From Streptomyces huasconensis (lineage in GTDB: Bacteria; Actinomycetota; Actinomycetes; Streptomycetales; Streptomycetaceae), in assembly GCA_004010275.1 (NCBI GenBank), contig RBWT01000001.1, positions 1-64,000 of the forward strand: a stretch of DNA of 64,000 bases, given 5' to 3'. Below are positions 54,488 through 63,705 of the stretch, one piece after another. The notes beneath the pieces are model-generated. The model was given only the letters and a program-made list of their open reading frames with translations. It ran no database searches and was not told the origin of the DNA. Within the stretch, counting starts at the first letter, position 1. Every line of letters begins with the position of its first letter. The translations under genes were made by a program, and so were the position numbers.

Positions 54488-54808
54488 ATGATGGCGGGCT
54501 TCGGACACGCCACGCGCGTGCACCCTCGCTCACGCGGCCGTACGTGGTCGCGGAGTGGGCTGGACCGCGCGATGCTCGGGATAGTAGGGGCCGTCTGCGC
54601 GATCGCCGGGTTCTTCGTGCTGGGGATCATCCTCGGCCCCGTGGCGATCGTGTGCGGCTGGTTCGCCCTGGGCCGCAGTGGGGCCGGTGCCCAGTCGGCA
54701 CCGGCCCTGGCCGCCCTCCTCCTGGCTACCCTCCTCCTGGCCGCGATCGACACCGTCCTCGCGCTCATACGGATATCGGGGGCGACCGCGTTGAACGGCA
54801 TGTTCTGA
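54488..54808 (+). CDS. DUF4190-type small membrane protein
   Basis: About 106 residues with two membrane helices (MLGIVGAVCAIAGFFVLGII, residues 30-49; ALAALLLATLLLAAIDTVLA, near 74-93) separated by GWFALGRSGAG, the DUF4190 layout. The start is ATG at 54488 or 54491; GGGAG lies right before. No catalytic residue is seen. Its stop faces the potassium-channel stop 20 bases away. Function unknown. Confidence 0.68.
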   Translation: MMAGFGHATRVHPRSRGRTWSRSGLDRAMLGIVGAVCAIAGFFVLGIILGPVAIVCGWFALGRSGAGAQSAPALAALLLATLLLAAIDTVLALIRISGATALNGMF

Positions 54809-54827
54809 CACGGGCACCCGCCCCGGC

Positions 54828-55715
54828 TCAGCGCATCCCCGTCCCGCCGAGAGGTCCCGCCTGCCCGATGGAGCCCTCGGCTGACGCGGGGCGGGGCACC
54901 GAGCCAGGCTTGCCAGAGCCAGAGCCAGGGCCTGAGTCCGAGCCCAACACCGCCTCCGGCACTGCGCCCGCTTCAGTCACCGCCCCTGCCCCCACTCCCG
55001 AGAGAGCCGTCACCTGCGCCCGCAGCGCCTTTACCTCCGCCGTCAACGCCTCGATCGCGGCCGTCTGGCGTCGTTCCTCGACATCGTCCTTCTCGAACCT
55101 GGCGATGAACCACGCCGCGATGTTCGCGGTGACCACACCGAGGAGTGCGATGCCGGACAACATCAATCCGACCGCGAGCACCCTGCCGAGTCCCGTCGTC
55201 GGAGCGTGATCGCCGTAACCGACGGTCGTCATGGTGGTGAAGGACCACCACACCGCGTCACCCAGCGTCTTGATGTTCCCGTCCGGTGAGTCCCGCTCCA
55301 CGGAGAGCACCGCCAGGGAACCGAACATCAGCAGGCCCACCACCGAACCCACGACATATGTCGTCAGCGTGATCTGCGGCGCCATCCGGGCCCGCCGGCC
55401 GACGAGCAGCAGCGTGGAGACGAGCCGCAGCAACCGCAGCGGCTGAATCATCGGAAGGAGCACGGCACACAGGTCGAGCCAGTGCGTGCGGACGAAGCGC
55501 CGCCGCTGATCGGTGAGGAGGAGACGTACGAGGTAGTCCACGGCGAACGCGCCCCAGACGAACCACTCCACGAACGTGCAGGTCTTCGTGACGGTCCGGC
55601 TCGCGTCGGGCATCACGATCGGCACGGCGTAGGCGAGGGCGAACGCCACCGCGAGCGCGAGGAGAGGGCGTTGGGTGCGCCGCTCCCAACGGATCTGTGC
55701 CGGTTGTCGCTTCAT
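54828..55715 (-). CDS. Voltage-gated-type potassium channel protein
   Basis: A 295-residue intact ion-channel subunit. Four N-terminal helices include an Arg-spaced S4-like segment (LRLLRLVSTLLLVGRRARM, near residue 93), then the pore with selectivity filter TTMTTVGYGD (near residue 164) and an inner helix (VLAVGLMLSGIALLGVVTAN). A C-terminal coiled coil (ERRQTAAIEALTAEVKALRA) and a Gly/Ala/Pro-rich tail follow. It should assemble as a tetramer in the membrane. The start is ATG at 55715. Voltage dependence cannot be proven from sequence. Confidence 0.93.
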   Translation of the reverse strand: MKRQPAQIRWERRTQRPLLALAVAFALAYAVPIVMPDASRTVTKTCTFVEWFVWGAFAVDYLVRLLLTDQRRRFVRTHWLDLCAVLLPMIQPLRLLRLVSTLLLVGRRARMAPQITLTTYVVGSVVGLLMFGSLAVLSVERDSPDGNIKTLGDAVWWSFTTMTTVGYGDHAPTTGLGRVLAVGLMLSGIALLGVVTANIAAWFIARFEKDDVEERRQTAAIEALTAEVKALRAQVTALSGVGAGAVTEAGAVPEAVLGSDSGPGSGSGKPGSVPRPASAEGSIGQAGPLGGTGMR

Positions 55716-55806
55716 GGGCGCATCGTAGGAAACGCCGAAGGGCGACGGGGACCTGTGCCCCGCCACCCTCCGGATGGAACCTGCCTCAGCGCGTCCGGGA
55801 CGTGTG

Positions 55807-58539
55807 CTACGCGTCGCCCCCGGCCGGGCCGGGATCGGCGGCCGTGACGTCCAGGAGCTGGTAGCGGTCGATCGCCTGCTTCAGGACGGAGCGGTCGACC
55901 TTGCCCTCGCGGGCCAGCTCGGTCAGCACACCCACCACGATCGACTGGGCGTCGATGTGGAAGAAGCGGCGGGCCGCGCCACGCGTGTCGGCGAAGCCGA
56001 AGCCGTCCGCGCCGAGCGACTGGTAGGTACCGGGCACCCAGCGGGCGATCTGGTCCGGGACGCTCCGCATCCAGTCGGAGACGGCCACGAACGGGCCCTC
56101 GGCGCCGGACAGCTTCTGCGTCACGTACGGGACGCGCTGCTCCTCCTCGGGGTGCAGGAGGTTGTGGCGCTCCACGTCCACGGCCTCGCGGCGCAGCTCG
56201 TTCCAGGAGGTGGCCGACCAGATGTCCGCCTTGACGTTCCACTCCGAGGCGAGGATCTGCTGGGCCTCGACCGCCCAGGGGACGGCGACACCCGACGCGA
56301 TGATCTGGGCGGGAATGGCGCCCTGCTCGCCCGACTTGAAGCGGTAGATGCCCTTGAGGATGCCGTCGACATCCACGTTCTCGGGCTCCGCCGGGTGCTG
56401 GATGGGCTCGTTGTAGACGGTGAGGTAGTAGAAGACGTCCTCACTGTCAGGGCCGTACATCCGGCGCAGGCCGTCCTTGACGATGTGCGCGATCTCGTAA
56501 CCGAAGGCCGGGTCGTACGCGACGCAGGCCGGGTTGGTCGAGGCGAGCAGCTGCGAGTGGCCGTCGGCGTGCTGGAGGCCCTCACCGGTCAGCGTCGTGC
56601 GGCCGGCGGTGGCGCCGAGGACGAAACCGCGCGCCAGCTGGTCGGCCATCTGCCAGAACTGGTCGCCGGTGCGCTGGAAACCGAACATCGAGTAGAAGAC
56701 GTACACCGGGATGAGCGGCTCGCCGTGGGTGGCGTAGGCCGAGCCCGCGGCGATCAGGGAGGCGGTGCAGCCCGCCTCCGAGATGCCGTCGTGCAGCATC
56801 TGGCCCGTGGGCGACTCCTTGTAGGCGAGGAGCAGCTCGCGGTCCACGGCCTCGTACTGCTGGCCGAGCGGGTTGTAGATCTTCGCGCTCGGGAAGAACG
56901 CGTCCATGCCGAAGGTGCGGTATTCGTCGGGGGCGATCAGCACGAAGCGCTTGCCGATCTCCTTGTCCCGCATGAGGTCCTTGAGGATGCGGACGAACGC
57001 CATGGTGGTGGCGATCGACTGCTGACCCGAGCCCTTCTTCGCTGCCGCGTATGCCTTGTCCTCGGGGAGCTGGAGGGGCTCGGCGCGCACGACGCGGGTC
57101 GGGACATAACCGCCCAGGGCCTTGCGGCGGTCGTGCATGTACTGGATCTCTTCGGAGTCCCGGCCGGGGTGGTAGTACGGCGGGGCGCCGTCCTCCAGCT
57201 GCTTGTCCGTGATCGGGATGTGCAGGCGGTCGCGGAAGCGCTTGAGGTCGTCGACCGTCAGCTTCTTCATCTGGTGCGTGGCGTTGCGGCCCTCGAAGTT
57301 CGGGCCGAGGGTCCAGCCCTTGACCGTCTGGGCGAGGATCACCGTCGGCTGGCCCTTGTGGGCCTTGGCCGCCGCGTACGCCGCGTAGACCTTCTTGTGG
57401 TCGTGACCGCCGCGGCCCAGGTGCAGGATCTGCTCGTCGGTCATGTTCTCGACCATGGCGCGCAGCCGGTGGTCGTCGCCGAAGAAGTGCTCGCGGATGT
57501 AGGAGCCGGTCTCGGTCGCGTACGTCTGGAACTGACCGTCGGGCGTGGTGTTCAGCTTGTTGACCAGGATGCCGTCCCGGTCCTGGGCGAGCAGCGGGTC
57601 CCAGCTGCGGTCCCAGACCAGCTTGATGACGTTCCAGCCGGCGCCGCGGAACTGCGACTCCAGCTCCTGGATGATCTTGCCGTTGCCGCGTACCGGCCCG
57701 TCGAGGCGCTGGAGGTTGCAGTTGACGACGAAGGTGAGGTTGTCCAAGCCCTCGCGGGCGGCGATGGAGAGCTGGCCGAGCGACTCGGGCTCGTCCATCT
57801 CGCCGTCACCGAGGTACGCCCAGACGTGCGACTTGGAGGTGTCGGCGATGCCGCGCGCCTCCATGTAGCGGTTCATCCGCGCCTGGTAGATCGCGCCGAG
57901 CGGGCCGAGGCCCATGGAGACCGTCGGGAACTCCCAGAAGTCCGGCATCAGCCGGGGGTGGGGGTAGGACGACAGGCCGTCGGGCGCCTTGGACTTCTCC
58001 TGGCGGAACGCGTCGAGCTGCTGCTCGGAGAGCCGGTCCAGGAGGTAGGCGCGGGCGTAGATACCGGGGGAGGCGTGCCCCTGGAAGAAGATCTGGTCGC
58101 CGCCGTCGCCCTCGTCCTTGCCGCGGAAGAAGTGGTTGAAGCCCACGTCGTAGAGGGAGGCGGAGGAAGCGAAGGTGGCGATGTGGCCGCCGACGCCGAT
58201 GCCCGGGCGCTGGGCGCGCGAGACCATCACCGCGGCGTTCCAGCGGGTCGCGTTCAGGACCTTGCGTTCGATTTCCTCGTTGCCGGGGAAGAACGGCTCG
58301 TCCTTGGTGGCGATCGTGTTGACGTAATCCGTACTGCGCATTTCGGGAACGGCCACGCGCTTCTCGCGTGCGCGCTCGATCAGCCGGAGCATCAGGTAGC
58401 GGGCCCGCTCGCGGCCGCGTTCGTCGACCGCGGCGTCAAGGGAGTCCAACCACTCCTGGGTCTCTTCGGGATCGAAGTCCGGGACCTGACTCGGCAGGCC
58501 GCCAATGATGATCGGGTTGCGATCGGAGCCGGAAGCCAC
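55807..58539 (-). CDS. aceE: Pyruvate dehydrogenase E1, homodimeric type
   Basis: A 911-residue intact enzyme that decarboxylates pyruvate with thiamine diphosphate and passes the acetyl group to lipoyl-E2. The TPP motif is GDGEMDEPE followed about 27 residues later by [34 protein letters not shown] is a family block. The start is GTG at 58539 (product [15 protein letters not shown]) with AAGGA six bases upstream; a longer upstream reading is less likely. In Streptomyces the homodimeric aceE lies apart from aceF, as here. It is divergent from the DUF3052 gene. Confidence 0.97.
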   Translation of the reverse strand: MASGSDRNPIIIGGLPSQVPDFDPEETQEWLDSLDAAVDERGRERARYLMLRLIERAREKRVAVPEMRSTDYVNTIATKDEPFFPGNEEIERKVLNATRWNAAVMVSRAQRPGIGVGGHIATFASSASLYDVGFNHFFRGKDEGDGGDQIFFQGHASPGIYARAYLLDRLSEQQLDAFRQEKSKAPDGLSSYPHPRLMPDFWEFPTVSMGLGPLGAIYQARMNRYMEARGIADTSKSHVWAYLGDGEMDEPESLGQLSIAAREGLDNLTFVVNCNLQRLDGPVRGNGKIIQELESQFRGAGWNVIKLVWDRSWDPLLAQDRDGILVNKLNTTPDGQFQTYATETGSYIREHFFGDDHRLRAMVENMTDEQILHLGRGGHDHKKVYAAYAAAKAHKGQPTVILAQTVKGWTLGPNFEGRNATHQMKKLTVDDLKRFRDRLHIPITDKQLEDGAPPYYHPGRDSEEIQYMHDRRKALGGYVPTRVVRAEPLQLPEDKAYAAAKKGSGQQSIATTMAFVRILKDLMRDKEIGKRFVLIAPDEYRTFGMDAFFPSAKIYNPLGQQYEAVDRELLLAYKESPTGQMLHDGISEAGCTASLIAAGSAYATHGEPLIPVYVFYSMFGFQRTGDQFWQMADQLARGFVLGATAGRTTLTGEGLQHADGHSQLLASTNPACVAYDPAFGYEIAHIVKDGLRRMYGPDSEDVFYYLTVYNEPIQHPAEPENVDVDGILKGIYRFKSGEQGAIPAQIIASGVAVPWAVEAQQILASEWNVKADIWSATSWNELRREAVDVERHNLLHPEEEQRVPYVTQKLSGAEGPFVAVSDWMRSVPDQIARWVPGTYQSLGADGFGFADTRGAARRFFHIDAQSIVVGVLTELAREGKVDRSVLKQAIDRYQLLDVTAADPGPAGGDA

Positions 58540-58908
58540 GCTGTTCCTTCGCTGTTGGGGCTTGAAACTGGGGGTTCTGCCTGGCCTTGCACCGCTCCCC
58601 ATCGTGTACCCGACTGACGCGGACGTCATCTCTACCGAGAGGTAACCGAGACGTTCACCGGGCTGTCCCTGGGGTAGGCTCGACCAAATCGCAACGATAC
58701 GCCCATCCTGCCTAGCCGCTTCGCAGAGCCGTTCGGTCCGTACGGATGAGGCGGCAGTTGCGGCGACACGGCCGGGAACGTCACCGTTTCGGCGGTCTCG
58801 GCGGCCGGGTACTTGCGCGATCCGTCCCGCCCGTGTGGACTACGGCCAACGCCCCGCGCACGCGCGTGGCTGAAGGCATTCCCGAAAAACATGATCAGGA
58901 GGCAATCC
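58540..58908. promoter_or_regulatory. aceE / DUF3052 divergent promoter region
   Basis: A 369-base gap. TAGGCT (58675-58680) is a plausible -10 for the DUF3052 gene. ATCG-CAA-CGAT (58688-58698) is a small inverted repeat in the middle. I see no gene here and no clear terminator. Confidence 0.4.
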
Positions 58909-59340
58909 GTGAGCGCGACCGCGGACCACGCGGAGACGAACCTTGCCGTAAGGCTTGGTTTCCAGCCCGACCAGGTGGTCCAGGAGATCGGCTACGACGA
59001 CGACGTCGACCAGGAGCTCCGCGAGGCCATCGAGGAGGCCACTGGCACTGAGCTCGTCGACGAGGACTACGACGACGTGGCTGATGCCGTGGTGCTCTGG
59101 TTCCGTGAGGACGACGGGGACCTGACTGATGCGCTGGTGGATGCCATCGCGTACATGGAGGACGGCGGCCAGATCCTGCTGCTGACCCCGAAGACCGGTC
59201 GTGACGGCTACGTCGAGCCGAGCGACATCGGTGAGGCGGCCACCACCGCGGGCCTGTCCCAGACCAAGAGCATGAACGCCGGCAAGGACTGGAGCGGTAC
59301 CCGCCTGGTCACGCCCAAGGCGGCAGCGAAGAAGCGCTAG
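58909..59340 (+). CDS. DUF3052 conserved actinobacterial protein
   Basis: A 143-residue acidic cytosolic protein (RLGFQPDQVVQEIGYDDDVD, ATGTELVDEDYDDVADAVVL). DUF3052 is conserved across actinobacteria beside aceE. The start is GTG at 58909 with a strong AGGAGG 7-12 bases upstream; reading further upstream gives only unlikely sequence. The Gly/Asp-rich middle and FREDDGDLTDALVDAI helix suggest a two-layer alpha/beta fold. No function is established. It is followed by a strong terminator. Confidence 0.9.
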   Translation: MSATADHAETNLAVRLGFQPDQVVQEIGYDDDVDQELREAIEEATGTELVDEDYDDVADAVVLWFREDDGDLTDALVDAIAYMEDGGQILLLTPKTGRDGYVEPSDIGEAATTAGLSQTKSMNAGKDWSGTRLVTPKAAAKKR

Positions 59341-59377
59341 CCACGCGCGCCGAGCCGCGAACCCAGCAGAGACAGCC

Positions 59378-59416
59378 GTGAGGCCCCCGCCGACCATCCG
59401 TCGGCGGGGGCCTCAC
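59378..59416 (+). terminator. Strong hairpin terminator after the DUF3052 gene
   Basis: GTGAGGCCCCCGCCGA pairs perfectly with TCGGCGGGGGCCTCAC; one further C-G pair closes a 5-base loop (17-bp stem), 37 bases after the stop. Confidence 0.9.
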
Positions 59417-59533
59417 GCATGGACGGGGGCGTATGCGAGGCGTATGGGCCCGAAAGGCCTAGATCGGCGGACGTAGGGTGGGTGTCACCCGAACGGCCCC
59501 ACCCGAGGGGCCCCGTCGAAGGGATGCGTAGTC

Positions 59534-60001
59534 ATGGCGCTCGCTGGAATCGCGACCGGCACCAAGGCCCCGGAGTTCGAGCTCAAGGACAACCACGGCC
59601 GGACCGTGAAGCTCTCCGACTTCCGCGGCGAGAAGAACGTGGTGCTGCTCTTCTACCCGTTCGCGTTCACCGGCGTGTGCACGGGCGAGCTGTGCGCGCT
59701 CCGCGACGAGCTGCCGAAGTTCGTCAACGACGACACCCAGCTGCTCGCCGTCTCCAACGACTCCATCCACACGCTGCGCGTCTTCGCCGAGCAGGAGGGC
59801 CTGGAGTACCCGCTGGTCTCCGACTTCTGGCCGCACGGCGAGGTCTCGCGCGCGTACGGCGTCTTCGACGAGGAGAAGGGCTGCGCGGTGCGCGGCACCT
59901 TCATCATCGACAAGGAGGGCGTCGTGCGCTGGAGCGTCGTCAACGACCTGCCCGACGCGCGTGACCTGAACGAGTACGTCAAGGTCCTCGAAACGCTCTG
60001 A
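59534..60001 (+). CDS. AhpE-type peroxiredoxin
   Basis: A 155-residue intact peroxiredoxin close to mycobacterial AhpE (from memory: LLFYPFAFTGVCTGELC is the AhpE/BCP-like active-site stretch, with peroxidatic Cys near residue 46; LVSDFWPHGEVSRAYGVFDE is diagnostic). It reduces hydrogen peroxide and lipid or peptide hydroperoxides in the cytosol. A second Cys at VCTGELC (four residues on) and one at CAVRGTF (near residue 117) are possible resolving residues. The start is ATG at 59534; TAGGGT at 59474 is a plausible -10 region. It stands just after a strong terminator and before the Ter genes. Confidence 0.92.
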   Translation: MALAGIATGTKAPEFELKDNHGRTVKLSDFRGEKNVVLLFYPFAFTGVCTGELCALRDELPKFVNDDTQLLAVSNDSIHTLRVFAEQEGLEYPLVSDFWPHGEVSRAYGVFDEEKGCAVRGTFIIDKEGVVRWSVVNDLPDARDLNEYVKVLETL

Positions 60002-60199
60002 TCCGACCTGATCCGACCGCTGAATCCGGTCGATCTTCTCGGCCTCGGTGAACCCTTGGTTTTCTCAGGGGCGACACCCTGTGATTCTTCAGGTGCAGAG
60101 CCTGTGGCGGCCGGGAACCGGTCACTAGTATCCACACGTTGATCCGATGCAACGCAACGCTTGGGGCTCCCCGCCCCTGGACACCAATTGGGAGGACTC

Positions 60200-60775
60200 G
60201 TGGGAGTCAGCCTCAGCAAGGGCGGCAACGTATCGCTGAGCAAGGAGGCGCCTGGTCTGACCGCGGTTCTGGTCGGCCTCGGCTGGGACGTCCGCACCAC
60301 CACCGGTACGGACTTCGACCTGGACGCCAGCGCCATCCTGACGAACGCGGAGGGCAAGGTCAGCAGTGACCAGAACTTCGTGTTCTTCAACAACCTGAAG
60401 AGCCCCGACGGCTCCGTCGAGCACACCGGTGACAACACCACCGGTGAGGGCGAGGGCGACGACGAGGTGATCAAGGTCGACCTGGCCTCGGTGCCCGCGG
60501 ACGTCGAGAAGATCGTCTTCCCGGTCTCGATCTACGACGCCGAGACGCGTCAGCAGTCGTTCGGCCAGGTCCGCAACGCGTTCATCCGCGTCGTGAACCA
60601 GGCGGGCGGCGCGGAGATCGCGCGGTACGACCTCTCCGAGGACGCCTCGACGGAGACCGCCATGGTCTTCGGCGAGCTGTACCGCCACGGCGCCGAGTGG
60701 AAGTTCCGCGCGGTCGGCCAGGGCTACGCCTCGGGCCTGCGCGGCATCGCGCAGGACTTCGGCGTCAACGTCTGA
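60200..60775 (+). CDS. TerD-family protein 1
   Basis: A 192-residue intact TerD-domain protein. Family blocks: [48 protein letters not shown] (acidic calcium-binding loop) and [12 protein letters not shown]. TerD proteins bind Ca2+ and act with TerC-like membrane proteins in stress and tellurite-resistance complexes. The start is GTG at 60200 with GGGAGGA upstream. The last 20 bases are nearly repeated directly after the stop (60761-60780 and 60781-60800). It is followed by a close paralogue. Confidence 0.94.
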   Translation: MGVSLSKGGNVSLSKEAPGLTAVLVGLGWDVRTTTGTDFDLDASAILTNAEGKVSSDQNFVFFNNLKSPDGSVEHTGDNTTGEGEGDDEVIKVDLASVPADVEKIVFPVSIYDAETRQQSFGQVRNAFIRVVNQAGGAEIARYDLSEDASTETAMVFGELYRHGAEWKFRAVGQGYASGLRGIAQDFGVNV

Positions 60776-60800
60776 GCCTCGGCGTCAGCGTCTGAGCCGA
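60761..60800. repeat. 20-base tandem duplication at the end of terD 1
   Basis: GGCGTCAACGTCTGAGCCTC is followed at once by GGCGTCAGCGTCTGAGCCGA; 17 of 18 leading bases match. The stop codon is duplicated too. Confidence 0.7.
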
Positions 60801-60920
60801 GCAGCCTCCGCCTTGTCGTCCGGCGCCGCACACGCATCAGTGGTGCGCGCGGACGTGCTCATCACCGTGTGTCCCCGTCGGCTCGGGGGCACTCTCGTCA
60901 CCTCGGGGAGGACCACGAAC

Positions 60921-61496
60921 ATGGGCGTCACACTCGCCAAGGGAGGCAACGTCTCCCTCTCCAAGGCCGCACCGAACCTCACCCAGATCCTGGTCGGCCT
61001 CGGCTGGGACGCGCGTTCCACCACCGGCGCCCCCTTCGACCTCGACGCCAGCGCACTGCTGTGCAACGCGGGCAAGGTCCTCGGTGACGAGTGGTTCGTC
61101 TTCTACAACAACCTGAAGAGCCCCGACGGCTCCGTCGAACACACCGGCGACAACCTCACCGGTGAGGGCGACGGGGACGACGAGTCGCTCCTGGTCGACC
61201 TCTCCAAGGTCCCGGCCAACTGCGACAAGATCATCTTTCCGGTGTCGATTCATGATGCGGACAATCGCGGGCAGGCCTTCGGTCAGGTCAGCAACGCGTT
61301 CATCCGAGTGGTGAACCAGGCGGACGGGCAGGAACTCGCGCGGTACGACCTGAGCGAGGACGCCTCGACGGAGACCGCGATGATCTTCGGCGAGGTGTAC
61401 CGGTACGGAGGCGAGTGGAAGTTCCGTGCCGTCGGGCAGGGGTACGCGTCGGGCCTGCGAGGTATCGCTCTAGACTTCGGGGTCAACGTTTCGTAA
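60921..61496 (+). CDS. TerD-family protein 2
   Basis: A 191-residue intact paralogue of the preceding protein, sharing [18 protein letters not shown] (calcium loop), [19 protein letters not shown] and the C-terminal [12 protein letters not shown]. Differences are spread over the whole protein, so the duplication is old. The start is ATG at 60921 with GGGGAGGA 12 bases upstream. Both copies keep the acidic ligands, so both should bind calcium. The DUF475 membrane protein follows 64 bases on. Confidence 0.94.
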   Translation: MGVTLAKGGNVSLSKAAPNLTQILVGLGWDARSTTGAPFDLDASALLCNAGKVLGDEWFVFYNNLKSPDGSVEHTGDNLTGEGDGDDESLLVDLSKVPANCDKIIFPVSIHDADNRGQAFGQVSNAFIRVVNQADGQELARYDLSEDASTETAMIFGEVYRYGGEWKFRAVGQGYASGLRGIALDFGVNVS

Positions 61497-61560
61497 AGCC
61501 GGGGACCGGCGCGGGGGAGACCGCCAAACGGGAGCCCGTACACACACGATTGGGTAACCA

Positions 61561-62706
61561 GTGATTTTGAAAACCTTCGGCTGGTCGTTCGCGGTGACCG
61601 CGCTCGGCCTTGTCGCCGCGGTGCTCTACGGGGGGTGGGCAGGATTCGGCGTCGTCGCCATCCTGTCCATCCTCGAGATCTCGCTGTCCTTCGACAACGC
61701 GGTGGTCAACGCCGGAATCCTGAAGAAGATGAGTGCCTTCTGGCAGAAGATCTTCCTCACCATCGGTGTCCTGATCGCGGTCTTCGGCATGCGGCTGGTC
61801 TTCCCCGTCGTGATTGTCGCCATCAGTGCCAAGACCGGCCCGATCGAGGCGGTGCGCCTCGCGCTCAACGACAAGGACCGGTATCAGCAGCTGGTCACCG
61901 ACGCTCACCCGTCGATCGCCGCCTTCGGTGGCATGTTCCTCCTGATGATCTTCCTCGACTTCGTCTTCGAGGACCGTGACATCAAGTGGCTGGGCTGGAT
62001 CGAGCGTCCGCTCGCCAAGCTCGGCAAGGTCGACATGCTGTCGGTCTGCATCGCGCTCATCGTGCTCCTGATCACCGCGATGACCTTCGCCACCCAGGCC
62101 CACCAGCACGGCGGCGTCCATGTGGACAAGGCGCAGACGGTCCTGATCTCCGGTGTCGCGGGACTCATCACCTACCTAGTGGTGGGCGGCCTCTCCGGCT
62201 ACTTCGAGAACAAGCTGGAGGAAGAGGAGGAGCGCGAGCACGAGGCCGAGGAAGAGGCCAAGAAGAGCGGCAAGCAGGTGTCCGCCGTCGTGATGGCGGG
62301 CAAGGCCGCATTCTTCATGTTCCTCTACCTGGAGGTCCTGGACGCGTCGTTCTCCTTCGACGGCGTCATCGGTGCCTTCGCGGTCACCAACGACATCGTG
62401 CTGATGGCGCTCGGCCTCGGCATCGGCGCCATGTATGTCCGGTCGCTCACCGTCTACCTGGTCCGCCAGGGCACCCTGGACGACTACGTCTACCTGGAGC
62501 ACGGTGCGCACTACGCGATCGGTGCCCTCGCCGTGATCCTCCTCGTCACCATCCAGTACGAGATCCACGAGCTGATCACCGGCTCGGTCGGCGTCATCCT
62601 GATCGGCTGGTCCTTCGTCTCGTCCGTGCTGCGCAACAAGCGGCTCGCGGCGGCCGAGGGACAGGGCAGCGCGGGTGAGAAGACCGAGGTTTCGTCCGGC
62701 GTCTGA
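61561..62706 (+). CDS. DUF475/TerC-like integral membrane protein
   Basis: A 381-residue polytopic membrane protein with about nine helices (GWSFAVTALGLVAAVLYGGW; MLSVCIALIVLLITAMTFAT; DIVLMALGLGIGAMYVRSLT). DUF475 proteins resemble TerC in the conserved ISLSFDNAVVNAG and LDASFSFDGVIGA acidic motifs within helices. A charged cytosolic loop lies in the middle (EEEEEREHEAEEEAKKSGK). It is expected to work with TerD at the membrane in metal or stress homeostasis. The start is GTG at 61561. A strong terminator follows. Confidence 0.92.
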   Translation: MILKTFGWSFAVTALGLVAAVLYGGWAGFGVVAILSILEISLSFDNAVVNAGILKKMSAFWQKIFLTIGVLIAVFGMRLVFPVVIVAISAKTGPIEAVRLALNDKDRYQQLVTDAHPSIAAFGGMFLLMIFLDFVFEDRDIKWLGWIERPLAKLGKVDMLSVCIALIVLLITAMTFATQAHQHGGVHVDKAQTVLISGVAGLITYLVVGGLSGYFENKLEEEEEREHEAEEEAKKSGKQVSAVVMAGKAAFFMFLYLEVLDASFSFDGVIGAFAVTNDIVLMALGLGIGAMYVRSLTVYLVRQGTLDDYVYLEHGAHYAIGALAVILLVTIQYEIHELITGSVGVILIGWSFVSSVLRNKRLAAAEGQGSAGEKTEVSSGV

Positions 62707-62795
62707 CGCCGGCTGATCACTGACCGATTCCCTTGCCGAGCTGTCCGATTCCGTGCTCCGGAGTGTGACAGCGGCCAGGGTGAGGAACGCTCTGA

Positions 62796-62836
62796 GCGGG
62801 GCGGCCATCGAGGACGAGTCCTCGGGGCCGCCCCGC
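62796..62836 (+). terminator. Nested GC-rich hairpin after the DUF475 gene
   Basis: GCGGGGCGGCC pairs with GGCCGCCCCGC, and inside it GAGGAC pairs with GTCCTC. The inner stem has a 2-base loop by this pairing, so only part will form. Confidence 0.65.
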
Positions 62837-62908
62837 CGGTCATATCCGGCCGGCACCATCGGCAGACAGCCGGCAGTCGTATGCGGCACGAGGACACTTG
62901 GGGGCGGC

Positions 62909-63649
62909 ATGTCCTTCTGGGACGGTCTGTGGCGAGGGCGTTCGATGGATTTCGATTCGGGCGGCGCCGCGACCCACTCCATCGAACTGACCAAGCGGAA
63001 CCCCACCGTCTCGCTCAGCAAACAGGGCGCGGCCACCGGCAATCTGCGCGTGAACCTGTCCTGGCAGATGCGGACGTCCGACTTCATGGGCAAGGACCGC
63101 AGGTCCCGCGGGCTGCTGCGGCACCCGCTCAAGATGTTCCAGCCCGACGTGGTGCAGGCGCACACCCAGGGCGTGGTCAACGTCGACCTCGACATCGGCT
63201 GCCTGTATGAGCTGATGGACGGCGCCAAGGGGGTCGTACAACCGCTGGGGGGCTTCTTCGGCGACCTCAACGCGCCGCCGTACGTGAAGCTCAGCGGTGA
63301 CGACCGGTTCGGTTCGCCCTCCGGGGAGACGATCTACGTCAACCTCGACCACCGCGAGAACATCAAGCGGCTGCTGGTCTTCGCGTACATCTACGACCAG
63401 ACGCCGGCTTTCGACCGTACGCAGGCGAAAGTCACGCTCTATCCCAGCAACGGGCCGCGGATCGAGATCGACCTGGACGAGCGCCAGCCGCAGGCCCGCT
63501 CGTGCGCGGTCGTCTCCATCGAGAACGTCAAGGGGGAGCTGGTCGTCCGCCGCGAGGTGAAGTTCGTCTACGGCTTCCAGGCCGAACTCGACCGGCTGTA
63601 CGGCTGGGGGTTGCAGTGGGGGAGGGGCTACAAGACCAAGGTGGGCTGA
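62909..63649 (+). CDS. TerA-like tellurium-resistance family protein
   Basis: A 246-residue intact protein related to TerA/TerF: an N-terminal segment IELTKRNPTVSLSKQGAATG and a TerD-like beta fold with FVYGFQAELDRLYGWGLQW at the end. The Trp-Ser pattern LRVNLSWQMRTSD resembles TerA rather than TerD, and the Ca-loop is weaker (VNVDLDIGCLYELMDG). The start is ATG at 62909 with GGGGGCGG upstream; a longer upstream reading is unlikely. It completes the TerD-TerD-DUF475-TerA set. Confidence 0.85.
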   Translation: MSFWDGLWRGRSMDFDSGGAATHSIELTKRNPTVSLSKQGAATGNLRVNLSWQMRTSDFMGKDRRSRGLLRHPLKMFQPDVVQAHTQGVVNVDLDIGCLYELMDGAKGVVQPLGGFFGDLNAPPYVKLSGDDRFGSPSGETIYVNLDHRENIKRLLVFAYIYDQTPAFDRTQAKVTLYPSNGPRIEIDLDERQPQARSCAVVSIENVKGELVVRREVKFVYGFQAELDRLYGWGLQWGRGYKTKVG

Positions 63650-63666
63650 GCCCGTGCCCCGTGCCT

Positions 63667-63699
63667 GCGGGGCGCGGCGATGACTCCGCCGCGCCCCGC
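63667..63699. terminator. Bidirectional terminator between the TerA-like gene and the right-end gene
   Basis: GCGGGGCGCGGCG pairs perfectly with CGCCGCGCCCCGC (13 bp, 7-base loop), placed 17 bases after the TerA-like stop and six bases past the stop of the convergent gene. Confidence 0.8.
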
Positions 63700-63705
63700 G
63701 ACGCC

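Noticed and set aside
55774-58617. A 947-codon open frame on the plus strand
   Set aside because: Exactly antisense to aceE, whose TPP motif and family blocks are unmistakable; the plus-strand translation is low-complexity.
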